From: Cannabis sativa
Lineage: Eukaryota > Streptophyta > Magnoliopsida > Rosales > Cannabaceae
NCBI RefSeq assembly: GCF_029168945.1
Contig: NC_083602.1
Location: 65,802,600 to 65,866,599, forward strand
Length of the DNA: 64,000 nucleotides
Direction of reading: 5' to 3'
Positions 12,802-23,631 of the stretch are shown in pieces; within the stretch, counting starts at the first letter, position 1; the number at the start of each line of letters is the position of its first letter. The notes under the pieces were generated by a model. It saw only the letters and a program-made list of their open reading frames with translations, made no database searches and was not told the DNA's origin. The translations under genes were made by a program, and so were the position numbers.

Positions 12802-12955
12802 CTGACCTGGATAGTGATATTGCGACAGAGATGGCTGAAGAAAAAGAGAGTGTAATGCCTAATGTGTAAAATGAAAAAAAAAAAGGAGAGAGAGATACAT
12901 TAAAAATTTTAAGAGCCCATTATATATCTATTTCGGTACGAGGTATTAAGTGGTA

Positions 12956-12972
12956 AAAGTGATTAAAAAAAG
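12956..12972. repeat. LINE target-site duplication, left copy
   Basis: AAAGTGATTAAAAAAAG here recurs exactly at 19341-19357 directly after the LINE poly(A). A perfect 17-bp repeat of this A-rich type is typical of target-primed reverse transcription. Confidence 0.85.
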
Positions 12973-13282
12973 TGGGATAGAGAGTGTGTCTTTTGAGTCC
13001 TGAGTTCTCTAGTTTTCTGGTAGTTGATCTTTTGGCTGTATGAGTGTTGCTCGGAGAGATTAGTCTTCTACTAATTTCTTTGGTTTTCGTCTCTTAAAGT
13101 TGGTTTCATTCGGTTATTTTGTCTCTTCTTTTGTTGTCTTTCAGTGAGTGGAGTTTGTTATTTGGTTCATTTGTGTGATTTCTGTGGTGAGGTGTTTCTT
13201 TTCCTTTTTGTGTCTGGGGTAGGGTAGTTGGTCCTACAGGGTGTGTATTTACTCCTTATTGTCTTTTGCTGTCTGTGATTTA

Positions 13283-15237
13283 ATGGAGTTAGTTACCACT
13301 GAAAATGCCCCACTTTTGGGGAAAAGCTTTTCGTGCGCCGAAGCCTCGATTTCTTTGTCTCAGTGTGCCACCTCGCTGAAGGCCCTGGCGTCATTGTGCT
13401 TATTTGGAAAGGTGATAGCTCCCATGAATGTTGTTGCTGAGGATATTATAGAGTACGTAACTAAAAATTGGTTGAAACCGGTGGCTGTGTGCTCTGTTTC
13501 GGACCCCCTGCCATGAGTAACTGTTTCAAGCTTAGCTTTGAATGTGTGGAAGATAAACAATGGGCTTTAGAGAATGGTCCCTGGTCCTTTAGAGGATATA
13601 CCTTTATTCTATATGCTTGGTTTCCTGGCGTTGAAAGATCGTGTTCTGTGAATATGTTAAAGGTGTGGGTGCAGGTTCACAACCTTCCCCACGAGTTCTA
13701 CTCGCTCGACAATGGTATCCGTTTGGGAAGTATGATCGGCAAGGTTTTAAAAGTCGAGTTGGACGAGGAGAAGCCAATGACCTGGGGCTCTTTTTTCAGG
13801 ATTTTAGTTGATCTAAACTTCCTCAATCCATTGATGTCGGGTTGTTATTTTGATCTATCCTCTGGGGAGAAAAAGTGGTTACAGTTTAAATTCGAAAAAA
13901 TCGGCATCTTTTGTTATAACTGTGGTCGGTTGGGCCACCAGCGAAGAGGATGCTCTTTAGCTTCGCCGGTGACGGTCGAATCGGTGGCTGGATCTCCTTG
14001 TCCGTTATTTGGTCCTTGGATGTCCACCGCGTCTAGATTTCAAGATGTTTTCTCTTGTGTCACGAATCCGGAGTCGCGGCCTTCTGTGGAGGTGAAGACG
14101 GGTTCGGCCCTGCGTGATGGGAGGCTGGCCGTCGCTGGGCACGGAGGTCAGATTGGTGGCTCTCGGTCCAAAGCGGCTGGGGGTCGAAACAGATGGAAGA
14201 AAGTGACGGGTCGTGCTTTTCCTGGTCATACGCAGGGTGTGATGCAGAAATGGGTGCAAAAGGGCGGTTCGGGTGAGCATGCTGCTGAGTTTGCCGTTAA
14301 TGGTAATATGGTTGATGCAAATTTGAATTCTGGGGAAAGGAAGACTGACTCCCTTCCCTGTTTGGAGTCCTCGAATGTATTAATAAAACCCAATGAACCG
14401 TTGGTCAAAGATGGGCTGTGTACTGAAGATGGATTTTGGGAAGATGGGCCGAATAAAGACAAGAGCGGAATGGGCCTTGAGGTTTTTGGGCCGGGGTCAG
14501 ATTTTTCTTTGAGTAAAAGGCCTGAATTGATTTGTAATGTGGGTAATGATAGTGAGAATGTTTTAAATGGTGGGCCAGGCCGTGGGAAAGAAGGGGAAAT
14601 TAATTGGGCTGCTGGATCCATTGTTTTAGCAAGGCCGAATGAGGTTAAAGCTCATATTGGTAAGGAGAGTGAGGTTAATGGTGGGCCACGTGGATTTGGG
14701 GGTGATTTGGTGGATGTGGGGAAAAAGAATTATACCCATGAGACTTTTGCTAGTGGGGCCGTGCACCAAGATGATGAGGAGAGGGCTTTATCTCACTTTC
14801 TTAAAGCCCAAGAAGAGTTTCTTTATGACCTTAAGCATTTTGGGAAGATGGACTTGTATGAAATTAAGAAAATTGGCGGTGACATTGGAGTGAAGCCTTC
14901 GTCGGAAACTAATGAGCGCACCACACCTTTCAAGAAGAGGAAATTTGAGGGCTCCGCTTCACTCTGTACTCGACCCAACAAAATCGTGAGACGTCACCCG
15001 GATGTGGTTAGAGATTTTCCTTGGGACCATAATGAGAGGGACCTTGGGTCAAAGGTGGATTTGGATGATCTTTCTGAAGAACCTTCTGAGGGGTCGAGCT
15101 CTCCTAGCTGCAACAATGGTGTTAGGAGGAGTCACCTGATTGGCTCTTTTGTAATTGAAGAATCTGGTTCCAGTCTATCCGTGCACTCGGTTAACCCTGT
15201 GGAGGAGAATGTCTTATCTCCTCCACAGGAGCCATGA
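13283..15237 (+). pseudogene. LINE ORF1 protein (DUF4283, zinc knuckle), one frameshift
   Basis: ORF1 encodes the RNA-binding protein of the LINE ribonucleoprotein. The ATG at 13283 opens MELVTTENAPLLG, and the DUF4283 fold follows (LFGKVIAPMNVVAEDIIEYV). Near 13500-13515, at a C5 run, the frame changes, and the domain resumes in the other frame with NCFKLSFECVEDKQWALE and GPWSFRGYTF. A CCHC knuckle, CYNCGRLGHQRRGC, lies near 13912-13953, followed by a low-complexity charged tail. The stop TGA at 15235 overlaps the ORF2 start in ATGA. With the one-base shift repaired the protein would be about 650 residues. The shift is either a real mutation or a homopolymer error. Confidence 0.85.
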
Positions 15238-18200
15238 GAGGTGTAGCTTGGAACTGTAGAGGGTTGGGGCGTACCCCGCGCTCGCGAACTGAAGTCCCTG
15301 CTCAGATCGCGCTCTCCTGATTTTGTTTTTTTGACTGAGCTCAAGGTGGATGCTAATCCGCTGGTACGTATTCTAAAAGCTTCTCATTTTTATTTTAATA
15401 TGTTTGTGCCACCTATCGGTAATGCGAGAGGTATTATATTAGCTTGGAAATCTGGCTTTAGTTTTGAATGTATTTCTTGCTCTCGTAACCATATATCGGG
15501 GATTGTCTATTCGGACCCCCCCTCCCACCCGTGGCTCCTCTCGTGTGTGTATGGACCGCCTTATAACCATGCAAAAAAACAATTCTGGTCGGAGATTATG
15601 GCTCTAGGGGATAGATTTGGTGGTCCTTGGTTGATTTTCGGGGATACTAATTTTGTGCTTAGTCCCTCGGAGCGGGAAGGATCTATGGGAAGGGACCCTT
15701 TCATCCCTTTCATCTCTCAACTAGTGGAGTCCCGGGGCCTAATAAATATGAATATTCAAGGAGATATGATGACCTGGGATAATCATCGGAGTGGAATAAA
15801 GCATGTGAAATCTGCGCTGGATAAAGGCATTGTGAATGGCGCGTGGATGCAGCTGTTTCCAAAAACTGTTCTTTGCTCTGTTCAGACGAGTACTTCTGAC
15901 CATAGACCCTTATGCTTGGACACCGAGGGATTCGGTCCTAAAGTCTCCAGATGTTTCAAGTTCGAGGAAAGCTGGACAAGGGATTGTAGAAGCAACCTTA
16001 TTGTTGCCAATGCTTGGGAGTCGGTGGCCCATCCTTGGGCCCCTGCTCAAGTTTTTAAAAAGATCGGTGCCACTCGGGTAGCGCTCCTTCAATGGAATAG
16101 ATCCCAATTTGGTAAAATTGATGGGGTCATTCGAGAGCTGGAACAAAAACTGGACCAAATGCAACAATTACCAGCGGGTTCAAGAGACTGGACTTCAGAG
16201 ATCGATGTCAGACGAAGATTGAACGAAGCCCGAGCCAAAAAAGAGATTTATTGGAAGCAAAGGGCTAGGATATCGTGGCTTAAGGATGGTGATAAATGCA
16301 CAAAATTTTTCTTCCTTTCTGCTGCTATAAGAGGAAGGAGGAATGCCATCGAGTGCATTCTGAATAAAAACAATGAATGGATTAATGACCGAACGCTGAT
16401 TGGCCAGGAATTCCTGGAATTTTTCAATAGCATCTTCTCTGGTTCGGATAGTAACCGTCCGATGGATTGTGGTCATTTATTTCGAGAGAAGCTCTCGGCT
16501 GAGAATCAAGCTGATGTTGTTTGTTGCCCGTCCCGTGAAGAGATCAGAAGAACCCTGTTTGCCATGAGTAACCACAAGGCCCCTGGTCCTGATGGAATGT
16601 CTGTTCTTTTCTTCAAACACTACTGGGAGTCTGTTGGAGATGACTTTTGCGAAGCTGTTGAAGATTTTTTTTTGTCAAGGGTCGAATGCACAAGGGGGTT
16701 AATTCGACGAATGTCGTTCTCATTCCTAAAATGCAGAATCCGAAGAAACCAAACCATTTCAGACCTATCTCTCTCTGCAATGTGCTGTACAAGGTTATTT
16801 CGAAGATTATTGCAAATAGATTAAAACCTATTCTCCCTTCACTAATATGCCCTACCCAAGCTGCGTTTGTTCCTGGGAGGAATATCCAAGATAACAATGT
16901 TATGGTGCAAGAAATTATTCATTCCTTCAATAGGAAGAAAGGAAAAGAAGGATTCTTCGCGATCAAGATTGACCTTGTTAAAGCTTATGATAGAGTGAGT
17001 TGGAAATTTATCGATCACGTTCTACGGAATTTAGGATTCCCCCAACAATTCTGTAGTTGGGTTTCTCAATGTATCTCAACCTCTTCCCTCAATATATGCA
17101 TCAATGGTGGTCCAGTTGGTAAGATCCTTCCTTCTTGTGGCCTTCGTCAAGGGGACCCGTTATCTCCCTATCTGTTTATCTGTGCAGCGGAAGTGCTGTC
17201 CAGACTGCTGGAGGAAGAGTTAGGAAAAGGAAGTATCCATGGTATTAAATTAAGTAGAGGGGGCCCGGTGCTATCCCATGTTTTCTTCGCTGATGACCTA
17301 ATTCTGGTTGGCCGTGCTAATTTAAATGTGGCCAAAGGCTTTTGGAATTGTATTGAGAAGTTTTGTGAGTGGTCTGGTCAGAAGGTCAATAAACTTAAGA
17401 CCTCCATTTTCTTTAGCAAGAATACCCCTGATGGCATGAGGAGAGGAATTAAGGAAGCTCTGGGCATAAAGTCTCCTGAAGGGGTTACTAAGTATTTGGG
17501 ATTACCCCTTTTCAGATCTAGACAAAAAGATGCTGACTTTAACTTCATCCTGGACAATCTTACGTCCAAGTTGCAAGGCTGGAAGGCCAAAACATTATCA
17601 AAAGCTGGTCGGGCCACTCTCATTAAGTCGGTGGGCTTGTCTATGCCTATCTATGCCATGCAAACGACCAAACTGTCAAATCGCCTTGTGAATCGGATTG
17701 ATGGCCTAATTCGTGATTTCTGGTGGGGTTTTGAGAAAGGAAACCATGGTATTCATCTTAGAGCCTGGGATAAACTTTGCCTTCCCAAATCGTTGGGAGG
17801 CCTGGGTTTTCGAAAAACAAAGGAAATGAATCTTGCTTTTTTGGCTAAGTGGGGCTGGAACTTATTAACAGGCAAGCAGTCGTTATGCTCTAAGATTCTG
17901 GAGGCTAAGTACCTGAGGGGGAGAGATTTTCTCAACAGCAGTTATAAAGATTCTGACTCCTGGTTTTGGAAGAATGTAGTTAAAGCAAGCTCCATCCTGC
18001 GGAAAGGGGCGTGTAAAAGGGTGGCAGATGGCAGAAATACTAGTATCTGGAGGGATCCGTGGATCCCTCACTTGAAAGGTTTCGTTCCGAAACCAAAAGA
18101 AGGTGTGGTGAAGGAGAACAACTGTGTTGCTGACCTCTTGACACCCAGGGGGGGGTGGGATATGGGAAAGCTTCATAGTCTCTTCGACCATGAGACCATT

Positions 18201-19295
18201 TCAGCTATTCTCAAGGATGGAATTCCTTCTGGGACTGGCAAGGACAGCTGGGTATGGACTTTGGAAAGTAATGGGCACTTCTCTTCTAAATCAGCTTATC
18301 TTGCCCAAGCTTTGGAGAGAGCGCCCTACTGTGATGTCGCTCCTTCACTCTGGAATAAACTCTGGAATAGTAAGATTATGGAGCGCCAAAAGGTTCTTTG
18401 GTGGTGTATCCTCTCAAATGCCCTTCCGGTAAGAGCTGCCATTAGTAGGAGATTTGCGATTGATGATTCCAACTGTCCCCTCTGTGGAAGGGGAGAGGAA
18501 ACCTTGGAGCACCTCTTTCTAACTTGTGATGTGGCGATGCACTTGTGGCGTTCGTCACCTTGGGGTATTTTTCCAGTGAGTGATTCTGGTATTCGAGTTT
18601 GGGACTGGGTGAAGTTCATTTGGAGCCTTAATAATAGAGGCGTTAGGGCTGAGGATGTTTTTCTCTATGCGTCTATTGTTGTTGACAATATCTGGCGGAT
18701 GCGTAATGATGCGGTTCACAACAATAACCCTCCGGATATTTTGAAATCTATTGACATTATTTGCTCTTCTTTTGCAGAGATTCATACTACCATTGTGCCT
18801 ACTCCTCCGCCATCGGCGAGGGATAGCTGGATCCCACCACCTCTGGAGTGGATCAAACTTAACTGTGATGTTCGTGTGGGCTTAGAGAGTATGTGTACAG
18901 CTGTTGTTGCAAGGAATCATTTGGGAAGGGTGGTGTGTGTTCACACGTCTCGGTTGGACTTCTCAAATGCTCTTTGTGGCGAAGCTGCGGCCTGCTGCTT
19001 GGCGATGTCCGTTGCGATGGAGCTCCAGCTTAAGTATATTATCGTGGAGAGTGACTCGAGGCTAGCAATCGACGCCCTTAATGGGAAGGCGTCCCATTGG
19101 GCTCTAGAGAACTATGCCTCCTTTTGCACTAGGTCTTCTCCTCATTTCATATGTTGTAATTTCTCGAACATTAGTAGGTCTTGTAATTTTATGGCCCATA
19201 ATGTCGCTTATTGGGCTTTTAACAACCGGATGTACGGATCCATTCCGATTGACTCCTTACCGGAGAACATTTTGTGTAATGACCGAGAGGTCTAG
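15234..19295 (+). pseudogene. LINE ORF2 polyprotein (endonuclease, RT, RNase H), two frameshifts
   Basis: ORF2 makes the endonuclease and reverse transcriptase that insert the element. ATG 15234 opens MRGVAWNCRGLGR (endonuclease Asn motif). A shift near 15285 moves to the frame with SPDFVFLTELKV (catalytic Glu), FGDTNF and TSDHRPL. A second shift lies in a T9 run near 16665, after which the frame is open for 869 codons: KPNHFRPISLCNVLYKVISK, KIDLVKAYDRVSW, GLRQGDPLSPYLF, FFADDLIL (RT catalytic motif near 17285), zf-RVT (CPLCGRGEETLEHLFLTC) and a plant-type RNase H with ESDSRLAIDAL and HNVAYWAF. All expected motifs survive, so only the shifts inactivate it. Confidence 0.9.
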
Positions 19296-19340
19296 TATCT
19301 TTTTCATATATATATCTACGCTTATTTTCAAAAAAAAAAA

Positions 19341-19357
19341 AAAGTGATTAAAAAAAG
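19341..19357. repeat. LINE target-site duplication, right copy
   Basis: This is the exact repeat of 12956-12972. Its last G is also the first base of the MITE that follows, so the LINE landed exactly at a MITE edge. Confidence 0.85.
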
Positions 19358-19683
19358 AGTAATTTGCGGCAAAACCTCCTCAACTATCAATTTACTTGCA
19401 AAAAACCATCCAACCTCATATTTTGGTTGGAAAACCCTCCTCTAAAGTACTATTCCGTTTACATTTTTAAGATGTCGTTTGTCCAGCCTCGTTAAGTCCT
19501 AATTTTACCCACATTGCAATGATAGGTCACTAAAAAATTATCCTACGTGGCCATATTTTACAAAATAAAAATTAAAATGAGTAATTAAAATAAAAATAAA
19601 AACTTTAAGAGTAATTTGCGGCAAAACTTTAAGAGTAATTTGCAAGTAAATTGATAGTTGGGGGATTTTACCGCAAATTACTC
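19357..19683 (+). repeat. MITE copy 1
   Basis: A 327-bp element starts GAGTAATTTGCGGCAAAAC and ends ACCGCAAATTACTC. The inverted ends extend about 45 bp through the CTATCAATTTACTTGCAAA block. The centre carries ATCCTACGTGGCCATATTTT. A partial copy of the end sequence is repeated near 19609-19640. No coding capacity. A second copy lies at 20288-20654 in the opposite orientation. Confidence 0.75.
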
Positions 19684-19997
19684 GAAAATATATATACACA
19701 CATGATGTCTTTCAACGTTTATAGTTAAAGTTTAGTGCAGTGTTGAATATTTTATTATTATTTTTTTTTTTGAGAAATCAAATCATTGTATTGCATAAAC
19801 TCAAATTTACAACTTAATAGCACCATTACGGCCTTTATAATCTATACAGCTTGTAGTTACTTTAAAATTAATTGTGTTGTAAATTTACAATTGCTCAAAC
19901 CATTTCAAGTCATTTTATTTCATTTTTTAGGCAAAATTTATAAAAAATTCTAACTTTCACCTCATCTTGAATGCAGAGCATTAATATGGGTAACGAT
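19684..19997. other. Non-coding AT-rich stretch
   Basis: I see no gene or recognisable repeat boundary; it contains a T-run near 19757 and scattered A/T-rich sequence. Confidence 0.4.
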
Positions 19998-20205
19998 AGG
20001 GTTGTTCACGGATTGGTTTGGTCTCGATTTTTATAGTTTTTGAACCAAACCAGTATAACAGTTATTTGAATACTAAAAAACCAAACCAAACCTCTCAAAA
20101 AAAAAAAAAAAAAAACACCAAACCAGACCAATAAATTTCTCAAACCAAAGCAAACCAAACTAAACCATTAAGAACGGTTTGGTTTGGTTCGAAACTACGG
20201 TTTTA
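19998..20205. repeat. MITE-like repeat rich in CCAAACCAAACC / GGTTTGGTTTGG
   Basis: It starts AGGGTTGTTCACGGATTGG and has arms of GGTTTGG on one side and AACCAAACC on the other, around A-rich sequence, so the transcript would fold back. TAGGGNTG(A/T)NCA ends are common in hAT-type plant MITEs; the assignment is tentative. A relative with the same style lies at 39324-39494. Confidence 0.4.
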
Positions 20206-20287
20206 GTAGAATTTATAATTATTCATATTTTTTAAGTGATTGTACTATTTTTATTAAGTTTTTTAATTTTACTCTTCAAAATATATA

Positions 20288-20654
20288 GAGTAATTTACGG
20301 CAAAACCCCTTCAACTATCAATTTACTTGCAAAAACTATCCAAAAAACTTTAAGATTGGATGGTTTTGTGCAAGTAAATTGATAGGTGTTTTGCCGCAAA
20401 TTACTCTTAAAGTTTTTATTTTTATTTTAATTACTCATTTTAATTTTTATTTTGTAAAATATGGCCACGTAGGATAATTTTTTAGTGACCTGTCATTGCC
20501 ACGTGAGCAAAATTAGAACTTAACGACGCTGGGCAGACGTCACCTTAAAAATGTAAACGAAACAGTACTTTGGAGAGTTTTCCCACCAAAATATGAGGTT
20601 GAATAGTTTTTTGCAAGTAAATTGATAGTTAAAATGTTTTGTCACAAATTACTC
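20288..20654 (-). repeat. MITE copy 2, inverted, with an internal palindromic insertion
   Basis: It starts GAGTAATTTACGGCAAAAC and ends GTCACAAATTACTC. Its centre (ATATGGCCACGTAGGATAAT) is the reverse complement of that of copy 1. Between 20288 and about 20407 the terminal repeat occurs twice, face to face, around only about 30 bp, so one end looks duplicated as a mini-palindrome. Confidence 0.7.
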
Positions 20655-21169
20655 TTAAAAAATAAAAAAAAACAAACCCACTTAATACTTAATGTTATAA
20701 GATCTAACCGAATCGGGTCTATTAACACCAAACAAATGGGCCCTAAATATGCTTATTTTTTTGGGAAATTTACATGGTATACTAACTTTTGCCATTTTCT
20801 TACAAAAATACTGCCAGACGGTATTTTTTACTTTTTTACTGTGTTTTTTTATAAGTTTCATACTGCAGTATACTGTGTTAAGTTTTCACTGTTGTTCTAC
20901 TGGTATTTTTTAGTTGTTCTACTGTTGTTTTGAGTTGTTCTATTTTGTATTCTACTAGTGTTTTATAAAAGTACAGTATTTTTGTAAAAATTAACTTAAA
21001 TTCTAGTATTTTTTTTTTTAAGTTTTCTTATTTTTTTTCTTAATCTGAAATATACTTAAAGTTGATGCCCCTACGTATATTGAAACGCATCTGAACCGTC
21101 TACATCCACTACATCTGATTACTAATCTCACGGCAGAAACAGTTCCAACACATCGATCCTTATGAAAAC
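20655..21169. repeat. T-rich inverted-repeat stretch upstream of H2B
   Basis: TTACAAAAATACTG (20800-20813) and its complement CAGTATTTTTGTAA (20974-20987) face each other around a T-rich core that repeats TGTTCTACTG-like words. This looks like another small foldback element about 330 bp upstream of the H2B start. The rest (20990-21169) is ordinary promoter-side sequence with no coding potential. Confidence 0.45.
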
Positions 21170-21215
21170 ATTTCAGCCAATAAGAATGGGTCTCTGGCTT
21201 TTATATAAGTTAAAT
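21170..21215 (+). promoter_or_regulatory. H2B core promoter (CCAAT and TATA)
   Basis: A CCAAT box lies in CAGCCAATAAG (21174-21184) and a TATA box in TTTATATAAG (about 21199-21208), some 110 bp before the ATG. Both fit a strongly expressed, S-phase histone gene. I did not find a clear plant histone octamer. Confidence 0.6.
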
Positions 21216-21318
21216 CCCACCTCTTTTACATATCATAATTTTAAACCTTTCTTGTTTACTCTCGCTCATCTGCAAATTCGAAACTCCTATTTTCGTCTTT
21301 TGCAAACCCTAGATTTCG

Positions 21319-21765
21319 ATGGCGCCAAAGGCAGAGAAGAAGCCCGCCGCTGAGAAGAAGCCAGCGGAGGAGAAGAAGTCCACCGTCGCCGAGAAGGCTC
21401 CAGCCGAGAAGAAGCCAAAGGCTGGAAAGAAACTCCCCAAGGAGGGCGCCGCTGCCGGTGACAAGAAGAAGAAGAGAACGAAGAAGAATGTCGAGACCTA
21501 CAAGATTTACATCTTCAAAGTTCTGAAACAGGTTCACCCAGATATCGGTATCTCAAGCAAGGCGATGGGCATCATGAACTCCTTCATCAATGATATCTTC
21601 GAGAAGCTTGCACAAGAGGCCTCAAAACTCGCTAGGTACAACAAGAAGCCGACGATCACATCTCGGGAGATCCAGACTGCCGTGAGGCTTGTGCTCCCCG
21701 GCGAGTTGGCCAAACACGCTGTTTCAGAAGGAACTAAGGCTGTTACCAAATTTACCAGTTCTTAA
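21319..21765 (+). CDS. Histone H2B
   Basis: This is a complete intronless 148-residue histone H2B, which pairs with H2A in the nucleosome core. The N-terminal tail (residues 1-57) is built from plant-type [11 protein letters not shown] repeats rich in Lys and Ala, subject to acetylation in the family. The histone fold follows: [37 protein letters not shown] and [20 protein letters not shown]. The C-terminus AVTKFTSS carries the conserved Lys that is ubiquitinated in plant H2B. Start context is GCGATGGCG-like (TCGATGGCG) with a TATA box upstream. Codon use is GC-rich compared with the surrounding AT-rich DNA. It converges with the RRM gene downstream. A broken relative lies at 27417. Confidence 0.97.
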   Translation: MAPKAEKKPAAEKKPAEEKKSTVAEKAPAEKKPKAGKKLPKEGAAAGDKKKKRTKKNVETYKIYIFKVLKQVHPDIGISSKAMGIMNSFINDIFEKLAQEASKLARYNKKPTITSREIQTAVRLVLPGELAKHAVSEGTKAVTKFTSS

Positions 21766-23631
21766 ATTAGCTGTCTTGTTCTTGTAGTTTTCCTTATCTT
21801 GAAAGTGGTAGGATGATATAAGATGTTCATATGTATTGTGTTCCTTTACTTTCGCTGGTTTGTGTGTTCATCTGGATCTTTTTGATCCCAATGTATCTTT
21901 AATCTAGAAGTTAATAGACAATGCTTCACAGTTTCACATGTTTTTATTTCTCATGTTTACTAATTAATTAGGGTTTTCTTTGAAACGGTACTTTATAATT
22001 AATTTAAATGGTACGTGATGTGGCCTACTCAAGTAGTATTGTTCTAATTCAAGTTCTTTATATCTCTCAAATAGCAATTTTTTTTTTTTGCTGGAGATTG
22101 TTTTCGGTTCATAGCTTGAATATTGTCTCTGTAGATCTGAATCTTGAATGTTGTCTTTTTGGCGGGTCAACAAATAAATTATGTTTTGTTTTAAAGCATT
22201 TGCCCACTTGTTGGCGCCATGCTGTGAAATTTAGAAAGTAAACAGCTTTAAAACTTCGTCCCAACCAGCCCTTATTTGACCATCACACTGTTAAAACGAT
22301 TTTCATCTGTTGAGAACCCTTAAAATCGATTTTTAAGATTTCAAGATGTTATATGGTGCTTCCCCTTTTGCTGAGATCTGTTCTTTTGCCTCTTTCATTC
22401 ATAAATTTTGAGCACAAGTCTCCCATTTTTGATAAAACTAGTTGTGTTTTCCGCTACCAGTTGTGATATAATCCTCAAACAATTTAACAAAACAATTCAG
22501 TCCATTTTGGGGACTTTTGCAAGAATAAGTAAACATGGAACATCTGAAATTATCACGTTAAAAAAAATGAAAGAAGCTGGACTATTAAAATTGTGCTGAA
22601 AACGCCCTCCATACAAAAATATGATTAAATTTGACAACTTCATTTTCCAAAGTGATCATTTGTGCTGTGAACTCTTCGGGTAAATACAAAGAGAGACCAG
22701 CAACTTTGATTGAGGAAGCATGCAACAAGCAATATCACTTCATATACTCCAATTAGCAGCATTGGAAAATCTGCGAAGTGCCCTGAGCTATCAACTACAA
22801 TGCTAATAATGTCGCCACTATGTTGGTAGAGAAGGTCTTAAGGGAGATCTCATCTGGAAGTCACTTAACAGTCAGCTCCCTATCAACTATATGGCTGTTA
22901 ACCCTCATTCTGTAGTTTCCTTTTGTATTTCCTAAACACTTTTCTTCGGTATTGGCTGCCTTTTTGTTTTTCTTTGGTTTTCTGCGGTTTGTTCACCCTG
23001 CTTTGCATTTCTGGTTTTTCTGCACTTCCTGCTTTGCATTTCGGGTTTGTTGATGCAGGTTCCATCTGTATCCACATCTCCCCATATCTCTGTTGGCTCT
23101 GATTTTATTTCAAAGAATTGTGCTCCTCCCTTGGGCAGGGATCACTTCAGAAAAAACAAAAACAAAGAAAAAAGAGAACATTAATATTTGCTTTATTAAG
23201 GAAAACAAAGGAGTAAGTTTAATGTTCTTGAAAATGATACTCCCATAGTCCCCCTCGTGGCATTCGTATTTTTATCATAAATTCTTTGCTCAATTTTTGG
23301 TTTTTTCCACTCTCTTTTCTTTTAATTATCGATTTATTGATTGAGTTTTAGGCTTCTACATGTGTTATACCCCTATTGTAAGACTTGGATGTACATGTCT
23401 CTATCCGTATGATGAACCTTATTGTTTATTTGATCACACTTGAAAAACAATATCAGCAAAGAAGAAGCTTAACTGTGTGACATGCATTTATGTCATTTCT
23501 TCAAAGCAATACATAAAAATCCATCATTAGTGCTAACGAAGTTAACCTTTGAGTAAATGAGCAGAAAGGATCCCATTTTACGAGTAAAAAAGAATCTTAT
23601 TGAAGAATAAAATTCTTACCTACAAACTAAA
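21766..23631. other. Intergenic region between convergent H2B and RRM genes
   Basis: The first roughly 200 bases are the H2B 3' UTR, which is T-rich. The remainder is unique-looking, moderately AT-rich DNA with only short accidental ORFs. From about 23540 to 23631 lies the 3' UTR side of the minus-strand RRM gene. I see no RNA gene or transposon end. Confidence 0.5.

Larger units (their letters stand above)
12973..19340 (+). mobile_element. Near full-length plant L1-type LINE
   Basis: This is a 6.37-kb non-LTR retrotransposon bounded by perfect 17-bp duplications and ending in a poly(A) run (about 19330-19342). It has a 5' leader of about 310 bp, ORF1 (13283-15237), ORF2 (15234-19295) and a very short 3' UTR of about 35 bp. 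The domain set (DUF4283 plus zinc knuckle in ORF1; APE-type endonuclease, reverse transcriptase, zf-RVT and plant RNase H in ORF2) is that of plant L1 elements. The perfect duplication and the long surviving frames indicate a recent insertion. It carries three apparent single-base frameshifts. Confidence 0.92.
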
